Positions 34,118-43,140 of a DNA stretch of 64,000 nucleotides are shown here, one piece after another; within the stretch, counting starts at the first letter, position 1, and each line of letters starts with the position of its first letter. The DNA is from Paraperibacillus esterisolvens (GTDB taxonomy: Bacteria > Bacillota > Bacilli > Bacillales > DSM-1321), in assembly GCF_046237625.1 (NCBI RefSeq), contig NZ_CP143545.1, positions 1,240,001 through 1,304,000 on the forward strand, in the 5' to 3' direction. The notes beneath the pieces are model-generated. The model was not told the origin of the DNA. It made no database searches and was given only the letters and a program-made list of their open reading frames with translations. Position numbers and translations under genes: made by a program.

Positions 34118-34427
34118 CTGTTTCAAACCTTTCGTTAAAAGATATTTCTAACGTACATCAAAGCGTCAAAAAAATACAGGGATAACTATGTTTATGAATT
34201 TGTTTCCTATTTTTAAAAAAGTATATCCTTCTGTAATAAAATGGTATGGATCGGTAAATGATAGGGTAGATTGCCTGATTGGATGCCGGTTTACAGCCCG
34301 GTCTGGTTGGATGGCTGCTGTAAATTGACGCCTTTTCAGTGTTCTACTATAATGAACAATGGAATGAAAGCCTTTTACGAGGGAGACGGCTGTCACCCTC
34401 ATTACACTTATCTTTGGAGGGATTTAG
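34118..34427 (+). promoter_or_regulatory. ykuU upstream region with sigma-A promoter and inverted repeat
   Basis: TTGACG (34325-34330) and TATAAT (34348-34353) are separated by exactly 17 bases, about 75 bases before ykuU. TTTACAGC (34290-34297) and GCTGTAAA (34317-34324) form an inverted repeat that ends at the base before the -35 box, a plausible regulator site. It is not a PerR box. The left part of this 310-base gap is AT-rich and should carry the ykuT promoter. Confidence 0.65.
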
Positions 34428-34970
34428 ATGCCAGAACGCATGGTAGGCAAGCAGGCTCCCAGCTTTGAGATGGAAGCAGTGCTGTCTAATAAGGAATTTG
34501 GAAAAGTAAGCCTGGAAGAAAACATCAAGAACGAAAAATGGACAGTGCTTTTCTTCTACCCAATGGACTTCACATTTGTATGCCCAACTGAAATCACAGC
34601 TCTTTCAGACCGCTATGACGAGTTTGAAGATCTGGATGCAGAAGTAATCGGCGTATCCACTGATACTATACATACACATCTTGCCTGGATCAACACTGAC
34701 CGCAAGGATAACGGACTTGGAGACCTTAAATATCCGCTCGCTGCTGATACAAACCACATGATCTCCCGTGAATACGGTGTGCTGATTGAAGAAGAAGGTA
34801 TTGCCCTCCGCGGGCTGTTCATCATCAGCCCTGAAGGTGAATTGATGTACTCTGTTGTAAATCATAACAACATCGGCCGTGATGTGGATGAAACCCTGCG
34901 TGTCCTTCAGGCCCTTCAAACTGGCGGATTATGCCCGGCTAACTGGAGACCTGGACAAGCTACCCTATAA
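34428..34970 (+). CDS. ykuU: Typical 2-Cys peroxiredoxin YkuU
   Basis: The 180-residue AhpC/Prx1-type protein has the peroxidatic Cys52 in FTFVCPTE and the resolving Cys169 in GGLCPANW. It reduces hydrogen peroxide and organic peroxides, forming an intersubunit disulfide that is recycled by a thioredoxin-like partner; the ykuV product downstream is a candidate. GGAGGG precedes the ATG. The 165-base gap to ykuV contains hairpins (for example GCCAGG...CCTGGC) and a T6 run at about 35080. Confidence 0.93.
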   Translation: MPERMVGKQAPSFEMEAVLSNKEFGKVSLEENIKNEKWTVLFFYPMDFTFVCPTEITALSDRYDEFEDLDAEVIGVSTDTIHTHLAWINTDRKDNGLGDLKYPLAADTNHMISREYGVLIEEEGIALRGLFIISPEGELMYSVVNHNNIGRDVDETLRVLQALQTGGLCPANWRPGQATL

Positions 34971-35134
34971 ATGCACGCAGGACAGGGATGTCCGGAAAAT
35001 AGTCTGGCACACGCTTAGCTGCCAGGTTCTTAGAATGGACAAACCAACTGGATCCTGGCGCTGAATAAAGTGTCAGGCCTTTTTTATAAACATATCAAGA
35101 TAGTGCAGACAATAAATCAGTGAGGTGGAAAAAC

Positions 35135-35590
35135 ATGAAACTAAGAGAGCCTATGCCTGCAATGACCGGTGCGACAGAATGGCTTAATGGCCAGGTTACC
35201 AGAGAAGAATTAGTAGGGGAAAAGCCGACACTGATCCACTTCTGGTCTGTAAGCTGCCACTTATGCAAAGAGGCCATGCCGCAGGTAAATCAATTCAGAG
35301 ATGATTTCAAAGACAAACTGAATGTCGTGGCGGTCCATATGCCGCGCTCGGAAGATGACCTGGATTTGGAAAAGATCAAGGAAACTGCCGCAGAGCACGG
35401 CATTTCACAGCCAATCTTTGTTGACAATGAACTGAAATTAAACGATTCATTCGAAAATCAATATGTACCTGCTTATTATGTGTTTGACAAGGACGGCAGC
35501 CTGCGCCACTTCCAGGCAGGCGGCAGCGGCATGAAGATGCTCGAGAAGCGTGTGAATCGTGTCCTGGATGAAATGAATAAAGAAGCATAG
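35135..35590 (+). CDS. ykuV: Thiol-disulfide oxidoreductase YkuV
   Basis: A 151-residue cytoplasmic thioredoxin/TlpA-like protein with CHLC at residues 41-44 (FWSVSCHLCKEAMP), the cis-Pro region YVPAYYVFD and no signal peptide. B. subtilis YkuV has general dithiol reductase activity. The frame opens at 35120, but GAGGTGG precedes the ATG at 35135 and gives MKLREPMP as in the orthologue. It follows ykuU and may recycle it; that pairing is inferred from proximity. Confidence 0.92.
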   Translation: MKLREPMPAMTGATEWLNGQVTREELVGEKPTLIHFWSVSCHLCKEAMPQVNQFRDDFKDKLNVVAVHMPRSEDDLDLEKIKETAAEHGISQPIFVDNELKLNDSFENQYVPAYYVFDKDGSLRHFQAGGSGMKMLEKRVNRVLDEMNKEA

Positions 35591-35599
35591 AATTGGCAG

Positions 35600-35632
35600 G
35601 GGGTCTGGACTTTTAGTCCAGATCCTTTTTTA
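35600..35632 (+). terminator. Terminator of ykuV
   Basis: GGTCTGGAC pairs with GTCCAGATC across a short loop, then six T. Confidence 0.85.
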
Positions 35633-35881
35633 TTTCGCTGTATATGATATTCACTGGCTGAAACGATTCCCTTGTACATATAGTGATTAAGATAAAGAAT
35701 AACTCGATCTGCTTGACTCTTGGCAGCTGCCTTCAGGCAACAAGAAAGGAAGATTATAAAAAATAAAGAATTTTCAAAAAAAGTATGGTAATTTATTTCG
35801 AAACCCGATATATTTAGTAATGCGTGTTCTTTAGAATGCCCGGTATTTTTCCGGCTTTTAAAAATGAAAGGGGGAAACTGT

Positions 35882-37633
35882 TTGGAAACCTTTAAGAGGC
35901 TGAAACAGTTTTATTGGCCGTATCGCAAGTATTTTTATATTTCACTGGCTTTTCTGCTGCTGGTATCAGGGATAACGGTGTTTTATCCCATTGTGCTTCA
36001 GATAACGATTGATGATGTTGTTATAGGCAGGAAGTACGAATGGATTCCGATTCTTGCAGCAAGCTTCATCGGATTAATGGCGGTCAAAGGATTTGCTACA
36101 TACATAAATCAATATTTTGGAGATCTGTTCGGCATCATATCTGTATTTAAGCTTAGAAATGCCCTTTATGAAAAACTGCAGTACCTTCCTTACCGCTATT
36201 ATGATAACGCTAAAACGGGAGATTTAATGTCCAGGCTGACCGCGGATGTAGAAGGCTTTCGTTTTTTTCTATCCTATGGTTTCTCGGAGCTCCTGCGCTT
36301 TTTCTTATTGATTGCCATCAGCCTTTGCGTCATGTTTTATTATTCGGTGTCGCTGACCCTGGTCACAATCCTGGCACTGCCCTTTCTTTCGATTGTGGTG
36401 TATAAATTTGATAAAACGGCCCATCCTGCCTTTCGGGGTATCCGCAAATCGTTTGGTAAGCTAAACACAACCGTACAGGAAAATATCAGCGGAATTAATA
36501 CGGTCAAATCACTTTCTAGGGAAGACTTTGAAATCACTAAATTTAACCGTTCTAATAATGATTATAAAAATCAATACCTCCATACTTCAGAAATATGGGC
36601 CAAATATTTTCCCCTTATGGAATTCATAGGGAATATCTCTGTTGTATTGCTGCTGTCATATGGAGGATATTTAGTTATTGAGGACTCCTTGAAGCTCGGT
36701 GAATTGGTGGCTTTCTATAGTTTGGTCTGGTATATCATCTGGCCCATCGTAAACCTCGGATTTGTTATCAATATGTTCTCCCAGGCAAAGGCTTCGGGCG
36801 AAAGATTGCTTGAGGTAATGGATGAAGAACAGAATGTAAAGGATAGCGAGGATGCTCCTTCCATGCAGGCATTGATGGGTGAGGTAGAGTTTAGGAATGT
36901 CACCCTGACTTATGGAGAGGAAGATGAGCCGGCACTCAGCGAAATTAGTTTTCATGCGGAGCCAGGCAAGGTTATCGGCTTGATTGGGCCCACAGGAAGC
37001 GGGAAAACTTCTATAACCCAGCTTATTACGCGTTTCTATGAGCCAAAGAGCGGCGAAATCCTCATTGATGGCAGGCCGATTGAAAATTACTCGCTTGAAA
37101 CACTCCGCAGCAGCATCGGGTTTGTATTGCAGGAGTCTTTTCTTTTTTCTTCTTCTATTAAAGCGGGCATCTCCTATGGAAATCCGGATGCAAGTATGGA
37201 GGATATCATTGAAGCTGCGAAACGGGCTCAGGCCCATGATTTTATAAAAGAGCTTCCTAATGGATATGATACGGTCCTGGGGGAAAGGGGCAGAGGGCTT
37301 TCCGGCGGCCAGAAGCAGAGAATTGCCATTGCAAGGGCCATCTGCATCAATCCAAGCATACTTGTCCTTGACGATGCAACAAGTGCCGTGGATATGGAGA
37401 CGGAATTTAAGATACAGAGAGACCTTCTTGCAGTCATGAAAGGAAGAACCACCTTCATCATTGCTCACAGAATTTCTTCATTGAAGCATGCTGATGAAAT
37501 TTTAGTCCTGAATCATGGAAGGATAGAAGAGAGGGGAACCCATGAGGAACTTCTGAAAATAGGCGGGCTGTATAAGCGGATATATGATATTCAGTATCAG
37601 GACAGAGAAAGGATTTTACAGGAATCCAAATAG
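35882..37633 (+). CDS. yknU: Heterodimeric ABC exporter subunit with degenerate Walker B (YknU-like)
   Basis: The 583-residue half-transporter has six membrane helices (about 15-310) and an ATPase domain: Walker A GPTGSGKTS, intact signature LSGGQKQR, Walker B VLDDATSAVD. The catalytic Glu after Walker B is Asp (DD instead of DE), typical of one partner in heterodimeric exporters. AAAGGGGG lies before the TTG at 35882; the ATG at 35864 overlaps the ribosome binding site and is rejected. Substrate unknown: multidrug, lipid or peptide export are all possible. Confidence 0.85.
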   Translation: METFKRLKQFYWPYRKYFYISLAFLLLVSGITVFYPIVLQITIDDVVIGRKYEWIPILAASFIGLMAVKGFATYINQYFGDLFGIISVFKLRNALYEKLQYLPYRYYDNAKTGDLMSRLTADVEGFRFFLSYGFSELLRFFLLIAISLCVMFYYSVSLTLVTILALPFLSIVVYKFDKTAHPAFRGIRKSFGKLNTTVQENISGINTVKSLSREDFEITKFNRSNNDYKNQYLHTSEIWAKYFPLMEFIGNISVVLLLSYGGYLVIEDSLKLGELVAFYSLVWYIIWPIVNLGFVINMFSQAKASGERLLEVMDEEQNVKDSEDAPSMQALMGEVEFRNVTLTYGEEDEPALSEISFHAEPGKVIGLIGPTGSGKTSITQLITRFYEPKSGEILIDGRPIENYSLETLRSSIGFVLQESFLFSSSIKAGISYGNPDASMEDIIEAAKRAQAHDFIKELPNGYDTVLGERGRGLSGGQKQRIAIARAICINPSILVLDDATSAVDMETEFKIQRDLLAVMKGRTTFIIAHRISSLKHADEILVLNHGRIEERGTHEELLKIGGLYKRIYDIQYQDRERILQESK

Positions 37634-37648
37634 AAGGGGGAGCAGCTT

Positions 37649-39469
37649 TTGTCTAAAAAAATCGTTAATAAAAAAGTGCTGGAGAGATTTCATTACTCTA
37701 CTGAAGAAATAATTGAAAAGCCGTTTAACTGGGGCCAGATGACAAGGCTGATGACCTATATGAAGCCTTATTCCAGAAAGCTTCTGCCGCTTGCCCTTTT
37801 AATGGTCTTGATCACAACGGCTGTGAGGCTGGCTGTGCCTGCCTTAATAGGTATATACACCCTGGACGGGGCACTTAAGAATAAAGATGTCGATAGGCTG
37901 GTCATCCTGGTCTCCATTCTGGCGGCACTTTATATAACTTCGTATGCGGCGAATATCTTCAGGATCAAATGGATGAATGCATTAGGACAGAACATCATCT
38001 ATGATCTTAGAAAAGCGTTGTTCACCCATGTCCAGACCCTGTCACACCGCTTTTTCGACCAGCGGTCCGCAGGATCAATCCTTGTCCGGATTATGAATGA
38101 TATCAATTCCCTTCAGGAGCTCTTCACAAATGGAGTCATCAATCTCCTTATGGATGTGATTCTGCTGGCAGGGATTCTGGTTATGCTGTTTACCCTGAGT
38201 CCGCAGCTGACACTGGCCATTATGATCATATTGCCGCTGATGTTTTTCATATCAACCAGTCTCCGCAAAAATATCCGCAGGAGCTGGCAGGTAGTCCGTC
38301 TGCGGCAGTCAAAGCTGAATTCACATCTGAATGAAAGCATTCAGGGAATCAGAGTCACACAGGCATTCACCCAGGAACCTGAGAATATTGCCTTCTTCAA
38401 TGAAGTGAACAGAGAAAACTTTGAGAGCTGGAGGCAGGCTTCCAAAAAGAATGCCATGTTCAGGCCGCTTGTAGAAATGACGAATGCTGTAGGCACGATT
38501 ATCCTGATCTGGTACGGTGCCAGCCTGATCCAGAATGAAACCATTACCATCGGTGTATTCGTCTCTTTTGCTTTCTATCTTGGGATGTTCTGGGAGCCTA
38601 TTTCACGCCTGGGGCAGGTTTATAATCAGCTGCTGATAGGAATGGCTTCCTCAGAAAGGATATTTGAGTTCCTCGACGAGAAGCCCCTTGTTTCCGAATC
38701 AGAGCAGGCCCTGGATTTGAATGATATGCGCGGGGAAATTCAGCTTGATTCTGTAGATTTTGGGTATGAAGCCGACCGCAAGGCATTAAATGATATTTCT
38801 TTAAAAATTCCAGCAGGTTCAACAGCAGCACTGGTTGGCCATACGGGATCGGGAAAAACCACAATTGCCAATCTGATCAGCCGCTTTTATGATCCCACAC
38901 AAGGATCTGTCAAGATTGACGGCCATGATCTTAGGGATGTGAGTATATCCAGCCTCCGCAGGCATATCAGCATCGTCCTCCAGGACACATTCATCTTCTC
39001 CGGGACCATTCTTGAGAACGTCCGCTTTGGGCGGCCTGATGCATCAGATGAAGAAGTCTTTGCAGCTTCAAAGGCTGTAGGTGCCCATGACTTCATTGAA
39101 AAGCTTCCTCAAGGGTATGATACGGAAGTGCAGGAAAGGGGTAATATCCTCTCGGTTGGGGAAAGGCAGCTCCTCTCCTTTGCCAGGGCACTCCTGGCGG
39201 ACCCTAAGATTCTGATCCTGGATGAAGCGACTGCAAGCATTGATACCGAAACAGAAGTCAAAATACAGTACGCACTCCGGACCCTGCTAAACGGCAGGAC
39301 TTCAATCATCATAGCGCACAGGCTGTCCACAATTCGGGATGCTGACAAAATTTTTGTACTGAAATCAGGAGAAGTTCTTGAAGAAGGAAGTCATTCCGAA
39401 TTGATGGAGCACAGGGGAGAGTATTTTAATTTAGTAAAAGCTCAGTTTAATATGCTGGATGCCGGCTGA
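37649..39469 (+). CDS. yknV: Heterodimeric ABC exporter subunit with altered signature (YknV-like)
   Basis: The 606-residue half-transporter has six membrane helices and an ATPase domain with Walker A GHTGSGKTT, Walker B LILDEATASID (catalytic Glu present) and the signature motif altered to LSVGERQL. This complements the partner: the intact Walker B here and the intact signature in the first subunit build one active site, while the other site is degenerate. The gene starts with TTG 15 bases after the first, with GGGGGAG upstream. Confidence 0.85.
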   Translation: MSKKIVNKKVLERFHYSTEEIIEKPFNWGQMTRLMTYMKPYSRKLLPLALLMVLITTAVRLAVPALIGIYTLDGALKNKDVDRLVILVSILAALYITSYAANIFRIKWMNALGQNIIYDLRKALFTHVQTLSHRFFDQRSAGSILVRIMNDINSLQELFTNGVINLLMDVILLAGILVMLFTLSPQLTLAIMIILPLMFFISTSLRKNIRRSWQVVRLRQSKLNSHLNESIQGIRVTQAFTQEPENIAFFNEVNRENFESWRQASKKNAMFRPLVEMTNAVGTIILIWYGASLIQNETITIGVFVSFAFYLGMFWEPISRLGQVYNQLLIGMASSERIFEFLDEKPLVSESEQALDLNDMRGEIQLDSVDFGYEADRKALNDISLKIPAGSTAALVGHTGSGKTTIANLISRFYDPTQGSVKIDGHDLRDVSISSLRRHISIVLQDTFIFSGTILENVRFGRPDASDEEVFAASKAVGAHDFIEKLPQGYDTEVQERGNILSVGERQLLSFARALLADPKILILDEATASIDTETEVKIQYALRTLLNGRTSIIIAHRLSTIRDADKIFVLKSGEVLEEGSHSELMEHRGEYFNLVKAQFNMLDAG

Positions 39470-39577
39470 AGCCCTTACTGAATATGCAATTGCCAAGCTG
39501 CCGTTTAGGCCCTCTCCAGTAACCGCTTTTCCAAGAAAGGATTGTGGTTTCTGGATTGATTAAGGTGTAAAATAATA

Positions 39578-39605
39578 ATAAGAGTCCTGTAAAGGACTCT
39601 TATTT
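39578..39605 (+). terminator. Terminator of the ABC exporter operon
   Basis: ATAAGAGTCC pairs with GGACTCTTAT around a 6-base loop, then TT. It lies about 110 bases after the second stop. Confidence 0.75.
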
Positions 39606-39638
39606 AGCAGCAGCAGCTGATGATCCAGGAGGATTTTT

Positions 39639-40298
39639 ATGAAAAAGGAATTTGCCATTATAGGACTGGGCCGCTTTGGGGGCAGCATCTGCCGGGAGTT
39701 ATCTGCACAGGGAATCAACGTACTGGCCATTGACAGCGATGAAGAAAGAGTCAATGAATATGCAAATATTGCTTCCCACGCTGTCGTGGGGGATACTACG
39801 GATGAGACCGTCCTGAAGAGCCTGGGCATCCGCAATTTTGATCATGTGATCGTGGCTATCGGAGATAATATCCAGAACAGCATTCTTACCACCCTCATCC
39901 TGAATGAGCTTGGGGTGGCTAATATCATTGTCAAGGCTCAAAATGACTATCATGAAAAAGTGCTCCAGAAAATTGGCGCCCACCGAATTGTACACCCGGA
40001 AAGGGACATGGGCAGGAGGATAGCGCATAGTCTTGTCCATAACAATGTGCTAGACTATCTCGCTGTCTCCGATGAGCATTCCATCGTGGAAATCAGGGCC
40101 GGGAAGAAGCTCTCAGGCAATTCCATTCTGGATTTAAATGTGCGGGCAAGATTCGGACTCAACATTGTGGCCATTAAGAGGGATAAGGATATCATCGTTT
40201 CTCCAAGTGCAGAGGAAACCATACAGAATGAAGACATATTGATTGTGATTGGTGCTGACACTGATATTAACAAATTTGAAAAACAGATGGTGGTTTAA
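39639..40298 (+). CDS. ktrC: Potassium uptake regulatory subunit KtrC
   Basis: The 219-residue protein has an RCK_N Rossmann domain (IIGLGRFGGSICREL, then the acidic IDSDEERV) and an RCK_C domain (about 140-219; AGKKLSGNSILDLNVRARFG). KtrC forms a cytoplasmic ring that gates KtrB/KtrD K+ channels. It binds ATP/ADP in RCK_N, and c-di-AMP in RCK_C closes it. The B. subtilis orthologue ykqB lies near rnjA too. AGGAGGA precedes the ATG. Confidence 0.93.
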   Translation: MKKEFAIIGLGRFGGSICRELSAQGINVLAIDSDEERVNEYANIASHAVVGDTTDETVLKSLGIRNFDHVIVAIGDNIQNSILTTLILNELGVANIIVKAQNDYHEKVLQKIGAHRIVHPERDMGRRIAHSLVHNNVLDYLAVSDEHSIVEIRAGKKLSGNSILDLNVRARFGLNIVAIKRDKDIIVSPSAEETIQNEDILIVIGADTDINKFEKQMVV

Positions 40299-40306
40299 CA
40301 TATGAA

Positions 40307-40341
40307 GAAAGCCAGCCGGATTTGATCCGGCTGGCTTTTTT
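40307..40341. terminator. Bidirectional terminator between ktrC and rnjA
   Basis: AAAGCCAGCCGGA-tttga-TCCGGCTGGCTTTTTTT, with a perfect 13-bp stem. It serves ktrC directly and also follows the rnjA stop on the minus strand. Confidence 0.88.
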
Positions 40342-42008
40342 TATATTTCCATGATGATCGGCAGGATCATCGGACGGCGCTTTGTTTTTTCATATAAGAA
40401 TGGAGCAAGTGTATCAGTAATTTCATTCTTGATTTCAGACCACTGAGTGGTTTTCCGCTCCATCACTTTATTCAGATGCCTGGCGATAAGGGCCTGGGCA
40501 TCGTTGATCAGATCTCCGGATTCACGCATATAAACAAATCCCCTGGAAATCAGGTCGGGGCCGGCTGATATCTTGAAATCCTTCATATTGATGCTGACAA
40601 CGACTACTACAAGGCCTTCCTCAGACAGGATGCGGCGGTCACGCAATACAATATTGCCAATGTCCCCGATCCCGCTTCCGTCAATATAAACATTACCAGA
40701 AGGAATCTTGCCGGCAATAGCAGCTTTGTCTTCACTCAGGGCCAATACTTCCCCATTATCCATGATAAAGCAATTTTCTTCAGGCACCCCACAGTCTACT
40801 GCATGATTTGCATGCATCCTCTGCATCCGGTATTCCCCATGTATCGGCATGAAGAACTTTGGCCTGATCAAACGGAGCATGAGCTTCTGCTCTTCAGAGC
40901 TGCCGTGACCCGAGGTGTGGATATCGCTGAGCGGTCCGTGAATGACCTCTGCTCCCGCTCTTGAAAGCATGTTAATCGTACGCGATACGCTGATATTGTT
41001 CCCTGGAATCGGTGAAGAAGAAAATACGACCGTATCGCCAGGGTGGATCTGGATCTGACGATGTGTTCCGTTGGCAATCCGTGACAGGGCTGCCATAGGC
41101 TCTCCCTGGCTTCCGGTACAGAGAATCGTCACCTTATTCGCTGGCAGTCTGTTAATGGACTGGGCATCGATGAATGTATCCTTGGGACAGACGATATAGC
41201 CGAGGTCTCGGCCGATATCAATGGCAGCCTCCATGCTGCGCCCGAATACAGCTACCTTGCGTCCATGCTCTACAGCAGCGGCGATTACCTGCTGAAGCCG
41301 GTGGATATTAGAAGCGAAAGTTGCGAAAATTATCCGGCCATCCACTTTGCGGAAAACATCCTGTATGCTCTCACCCACACGGCGTTCAGACATCGTGAAG
41401 TTTGGCACCTCAGCATTCGTGCTGTCTGAAAGGAGGCAGAGCACCCCTTCCTTGCCGATCTCTGCCATCTTGGTCAGGTTGGCTGGTTCGCCAACCGGTG
41501 TGAAATCGAATTTGAAGTCGCCTGTATGGACGATCTGGCCGTTCGGTGTTTTTACGACTATTCCATAAGAGTCCGGAATACTGTGGGTTGTCCTAAAAAA
41601 GGTTACGGAAGTTTTGCGGAATTTAATCACATCGTCTTCCTGGAATTCGATCATCTTGGTCTGCCTGAGCAAGCCGTGCTCCTCAAGCTTGTTCCTGATG
41701 AGGCCGAGTGCCAGCTTGCCCCCGTAAACAGGTATGTTTAACTGCTTCAAAAGGTAAGGAATCCCGCCAATATGGTCCTCATGCCCGTGAGTGACGAACA
41801 GGCCCTTTATCTTATCTGCATTTTTTACTAAGTAGGTATAATCAGGAATAACATAATCGATTCCCAGAAGTTCATCTTCCGGGAATTTGATTCCTGCATC
41901 AATTAAGATAATTTCATCCTGAAATTGGACGGCGTATGTGTTCTTGCCTATTTCGCCTAAGCCGCCTAATGCGAATACTGCTGTCTGGTCATTTTTTACA
42001 AATTTCAT
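40341..42008 (-). CDS. rnjA: Ribonuclease J1
   Basis: The 555-residue metallo-beta-lactamase/beta-CASP ribonuclease has the zinc motif HGHEDH at residues 74-79, HTGDFKFD, the beta-CASP domain and a C-terminal domain. RNase J1 has endonuclease and 5'-3' exonuclease activity and is central to mRNA decay and rRNA maturation. It follows rpoY by 6 bases in one operon. The SR1P peptide, encoded at 53.6 kb, is known in B. subtilis to influence RNase J1 through GapA. Confidence 0.96.
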   Translation of the reverse strand: MKFVKNDQTAVFALGGLGEIGKNTYAVQFQDEIILIDAGIKFPEDELLGIDYVIPDYTYLVKNADKIKGLFVTHGHEDHIGGIPYLLKQLNIPVYGGKLALGLIRNKLEEHGLLRQTKMIEFQEDDVIKFRKTSVTFFRTTHSIPDSYGIVVKTPNGQIVHTGDFKFDFTPVGEPANLTKMAEIGKEGVLCLLSDSTNAEVPNFTMSERRVGESIQDVFRKVDGRIIFATFASNIHRLQQVIAAAVEHGRKVAVFGRSMEAAIDIGRDLGYIVCPKDTFIDAQSINRLPANKVTILCTGSQGEPMAALSRIANGTHRQIQIHPGDTVVFSSSPIPGNNISVSRTINMLSRAGAEVIHGPLSDIHTSGHGSSEEQKLMLRLIRPKFFMPIHGEYRMQRMHANHAVDCGVPEENCFIMDNGEVLALSEDKAAIAGKIPSGNVYIDGSGIGDIGNIVLRDRRILSEEGLVVVVVSINMKDFKISAGPDLISRGFVYMRESGDLINDAQALIARHLNKVMERKTTQWSEIKNEITDTLAPFLYEKTKRRPMILPIIMEI

Positions 42009-42014
42009 AAATCA

Positions 42015-42224
42015 TCATAGCTCCAATACATTAAAGTCTTCATTTTGTTTTTCATAAGTTAAGTAACTTCCGCTCACTTTTGCGATGTATTCGACATTAT
42101 AATTTCTGTCAGCCACCTTTTGGCGCACATCCCGCTCTGAATCGCCTTCCACAAAGACCGACTTAGTTGCCTCGCGGACTGGAACCTCACTTGCAAGCTC
42201 TTGGTAGTAAATCTTAAATATCAT
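42015..42224 (-). CDS. rpoY: RNA polymerase epsilon subunit RpoY
   Basis: The 69-residue acidic protein (MIFKIYYQELASEVPVREAT...) matches the DUF1447/YkzG family, now known as the small epsilon subunit of Firmicute RNA polymerase, with a fold like phage Gp2. It lies directly upstream of rnjA as in B. subtilis. GGAGAGAT precedes the ATG. Confidence 0.93.
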   Translation of the reverse strand: MIFKIYYQELASEVPVREATKSVFVEGDSERDVRQKVADRNYNVEYIAKVSGSYLTYEKQNEDFNVLEL

Positions 42225-42445
42225 CTTTGATCTCTCCTAACAACCTTGGTTTTAATATATATTTTAATCTATATTATCTGTTTTTAAAGGACTGGGTTTC
42301 TGCGTTCTTGAAACCGCATTCCTGCTGACTATTTCTTTATTATATATAATAAAAGGGAATTTTTCATGTTTTACAAAATAATTAAAGGTTTAAAGAATAA
42401 TTTCCCATCCATTTTTAGTATACTTAGTGTACTTTACAATAAGGA
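42225..42445 (-). promoter_or_regulatory. rpoY-rnjA upstream region
   Basis: A very AT-rich 220-base stretch that should hold the rpoY-rnjA promoter. A small GAAACCGCATTC-type element and an AGTATAC...GTGTACT near-palindrome (about 42415-42433) are visible. I cannot fix the promoter boxes. Confidence 0.35.
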
Positions 42446-42480
42446 AAGAGCCCTTCGCAAGTTTTGGAGGGCTTTTTTTA
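42446..42480. terminator. Hairpin terminator next to the 23-residue peptide gene
   Basis: AGCCCT/AGGGCT stem extended by AAG/CTTT with an approximately 13-base loop. On the plus strand it ends in seven T, on the minus strand in CTCTTTCCTT. It follows the minus-strand peptide gene by a few bases. Confidence 0.7.
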
Positions 42481-42486
42481 AAAAGT

Positions 42487-42558
42487 TTATGCGATTGTTT
42501 TTTTTCTAAGTAAATCCTTCCATTGTTCAGCAAGCTTTTTCCTTAATTTCTTTAGCAT
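42487..42558 (-). CDS. Candidate 23-residue cationic amphipathic peptide
   Basis: A short frame with an excellent ribosome binding site (AAGGAGTG, 7 bases before the ATG) encodes MLKKLRKKLAEQWKDLLRKK-TIA. It has nine basic and two acidic residues. Leu2, Leu5, Leu9, Trp13, Leu16 and Leu17 fall on one helix face, so an amphipathic membrane-active or RNA-binding helix is likely. A terminator hairpin follows directly. I do not recognise it. Possibilities are a type I toxin-like or regulatory small protein; no antisense RNA was identified. Confidence 0.6.
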   Translation of the reverse strand: MLKKLRKKLAEQWKDLLRKKTIA

Positions 42559-42859
42559 GGCGGATCACTCCTTACCCTTGATTTTAACTGAAAATTCAAC
42601 AAAGTGAAACAACTTTCTTGAAAGCTGCCTGTCGAACGGACGATGAAGCAGGTGCCGGCCGGATTGCTGCCATCCTATTTTATGCCTATTCCCGGTAAAA
42701 TTATGGTGGTGTTTTTTACCAGCTGGTTGTGCAATGCTATAAGATTGACAGGCAAGAGGGAAAATTGTTTTATGTATAGGGAATATGAGATAATATAAAA
42801 AGGTCTTTTTCTAAAAGAAGTTGTTTTTTCGGTTGAGTTCCGAAAGAAATTTAATTATC

Positions 42860-42905
42860 AAACAAGTGGATTTACGGTTCAGGTGCGAGACTGAGGAGCC
42901 GGCTT
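42860..42905 (-). repeat. Degraded end of a Bacillaceae GC-rich repeat
   Basis: On the minus strand TCTCGCACCTGAACCGTAAA is close to the end of the intact copy at 53.8-53.9 kb, which reads TCTCGCGCCTGAAGCGTAAG there. Confidence 0.55.
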
Positions 42906-43024
42906 CAGGACTTCCGGCCTGCGAGTCATAAGTCAATAAGTCCTTCGGTTGGCTGTTTTTTAAAGTTATTGGGTTCAATAAAGTTTGTGTTTTCATTCTG
43001 CCCGCAGTAATCTAGTTAAAGCAT

Positions 43025-43140
43025 CTTTCTCCGCCGGTCTTGGAGCAGAGGGACAGGTGAGGGAGACCCCGCAGGCAAGGCCGAGGAAGCTCACCGCCCG
43101 CCCCGCGCAGGTCGAATGGCTTAAGCGAAACCCGATTTCT
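43025..43140 (-). repeat. Degraded front and middle of a Bacillaceae GC-rich repeat
   Basis: On the minus strand GGCGGGCGGTGAGCTTCCTC, then GGCCTTGCCTGCGGGGTCTC and CACCTGTCCCTCTGCTCC match the copy at 53.8 kb with small changes. About 120 unrelated bases separate it from the end piece at 42.9 kb, so this is either one interrupted copy or two decayed ones. Confidence 0.65.

Noticed and set aside
34971..35119. Riboswitch or T-box between ykuU and ykuV
   Set aside because: Some stem-loops and a T6 run are present, but no T-box or known riboswitch core motifs; most likely a leaky terminator.
42746..42780. TTGACA as a promoter for ykrA
   Set aside because: No acceptable -10 box at 16-19 bases, and the distance to ykrA is over 400 bases.
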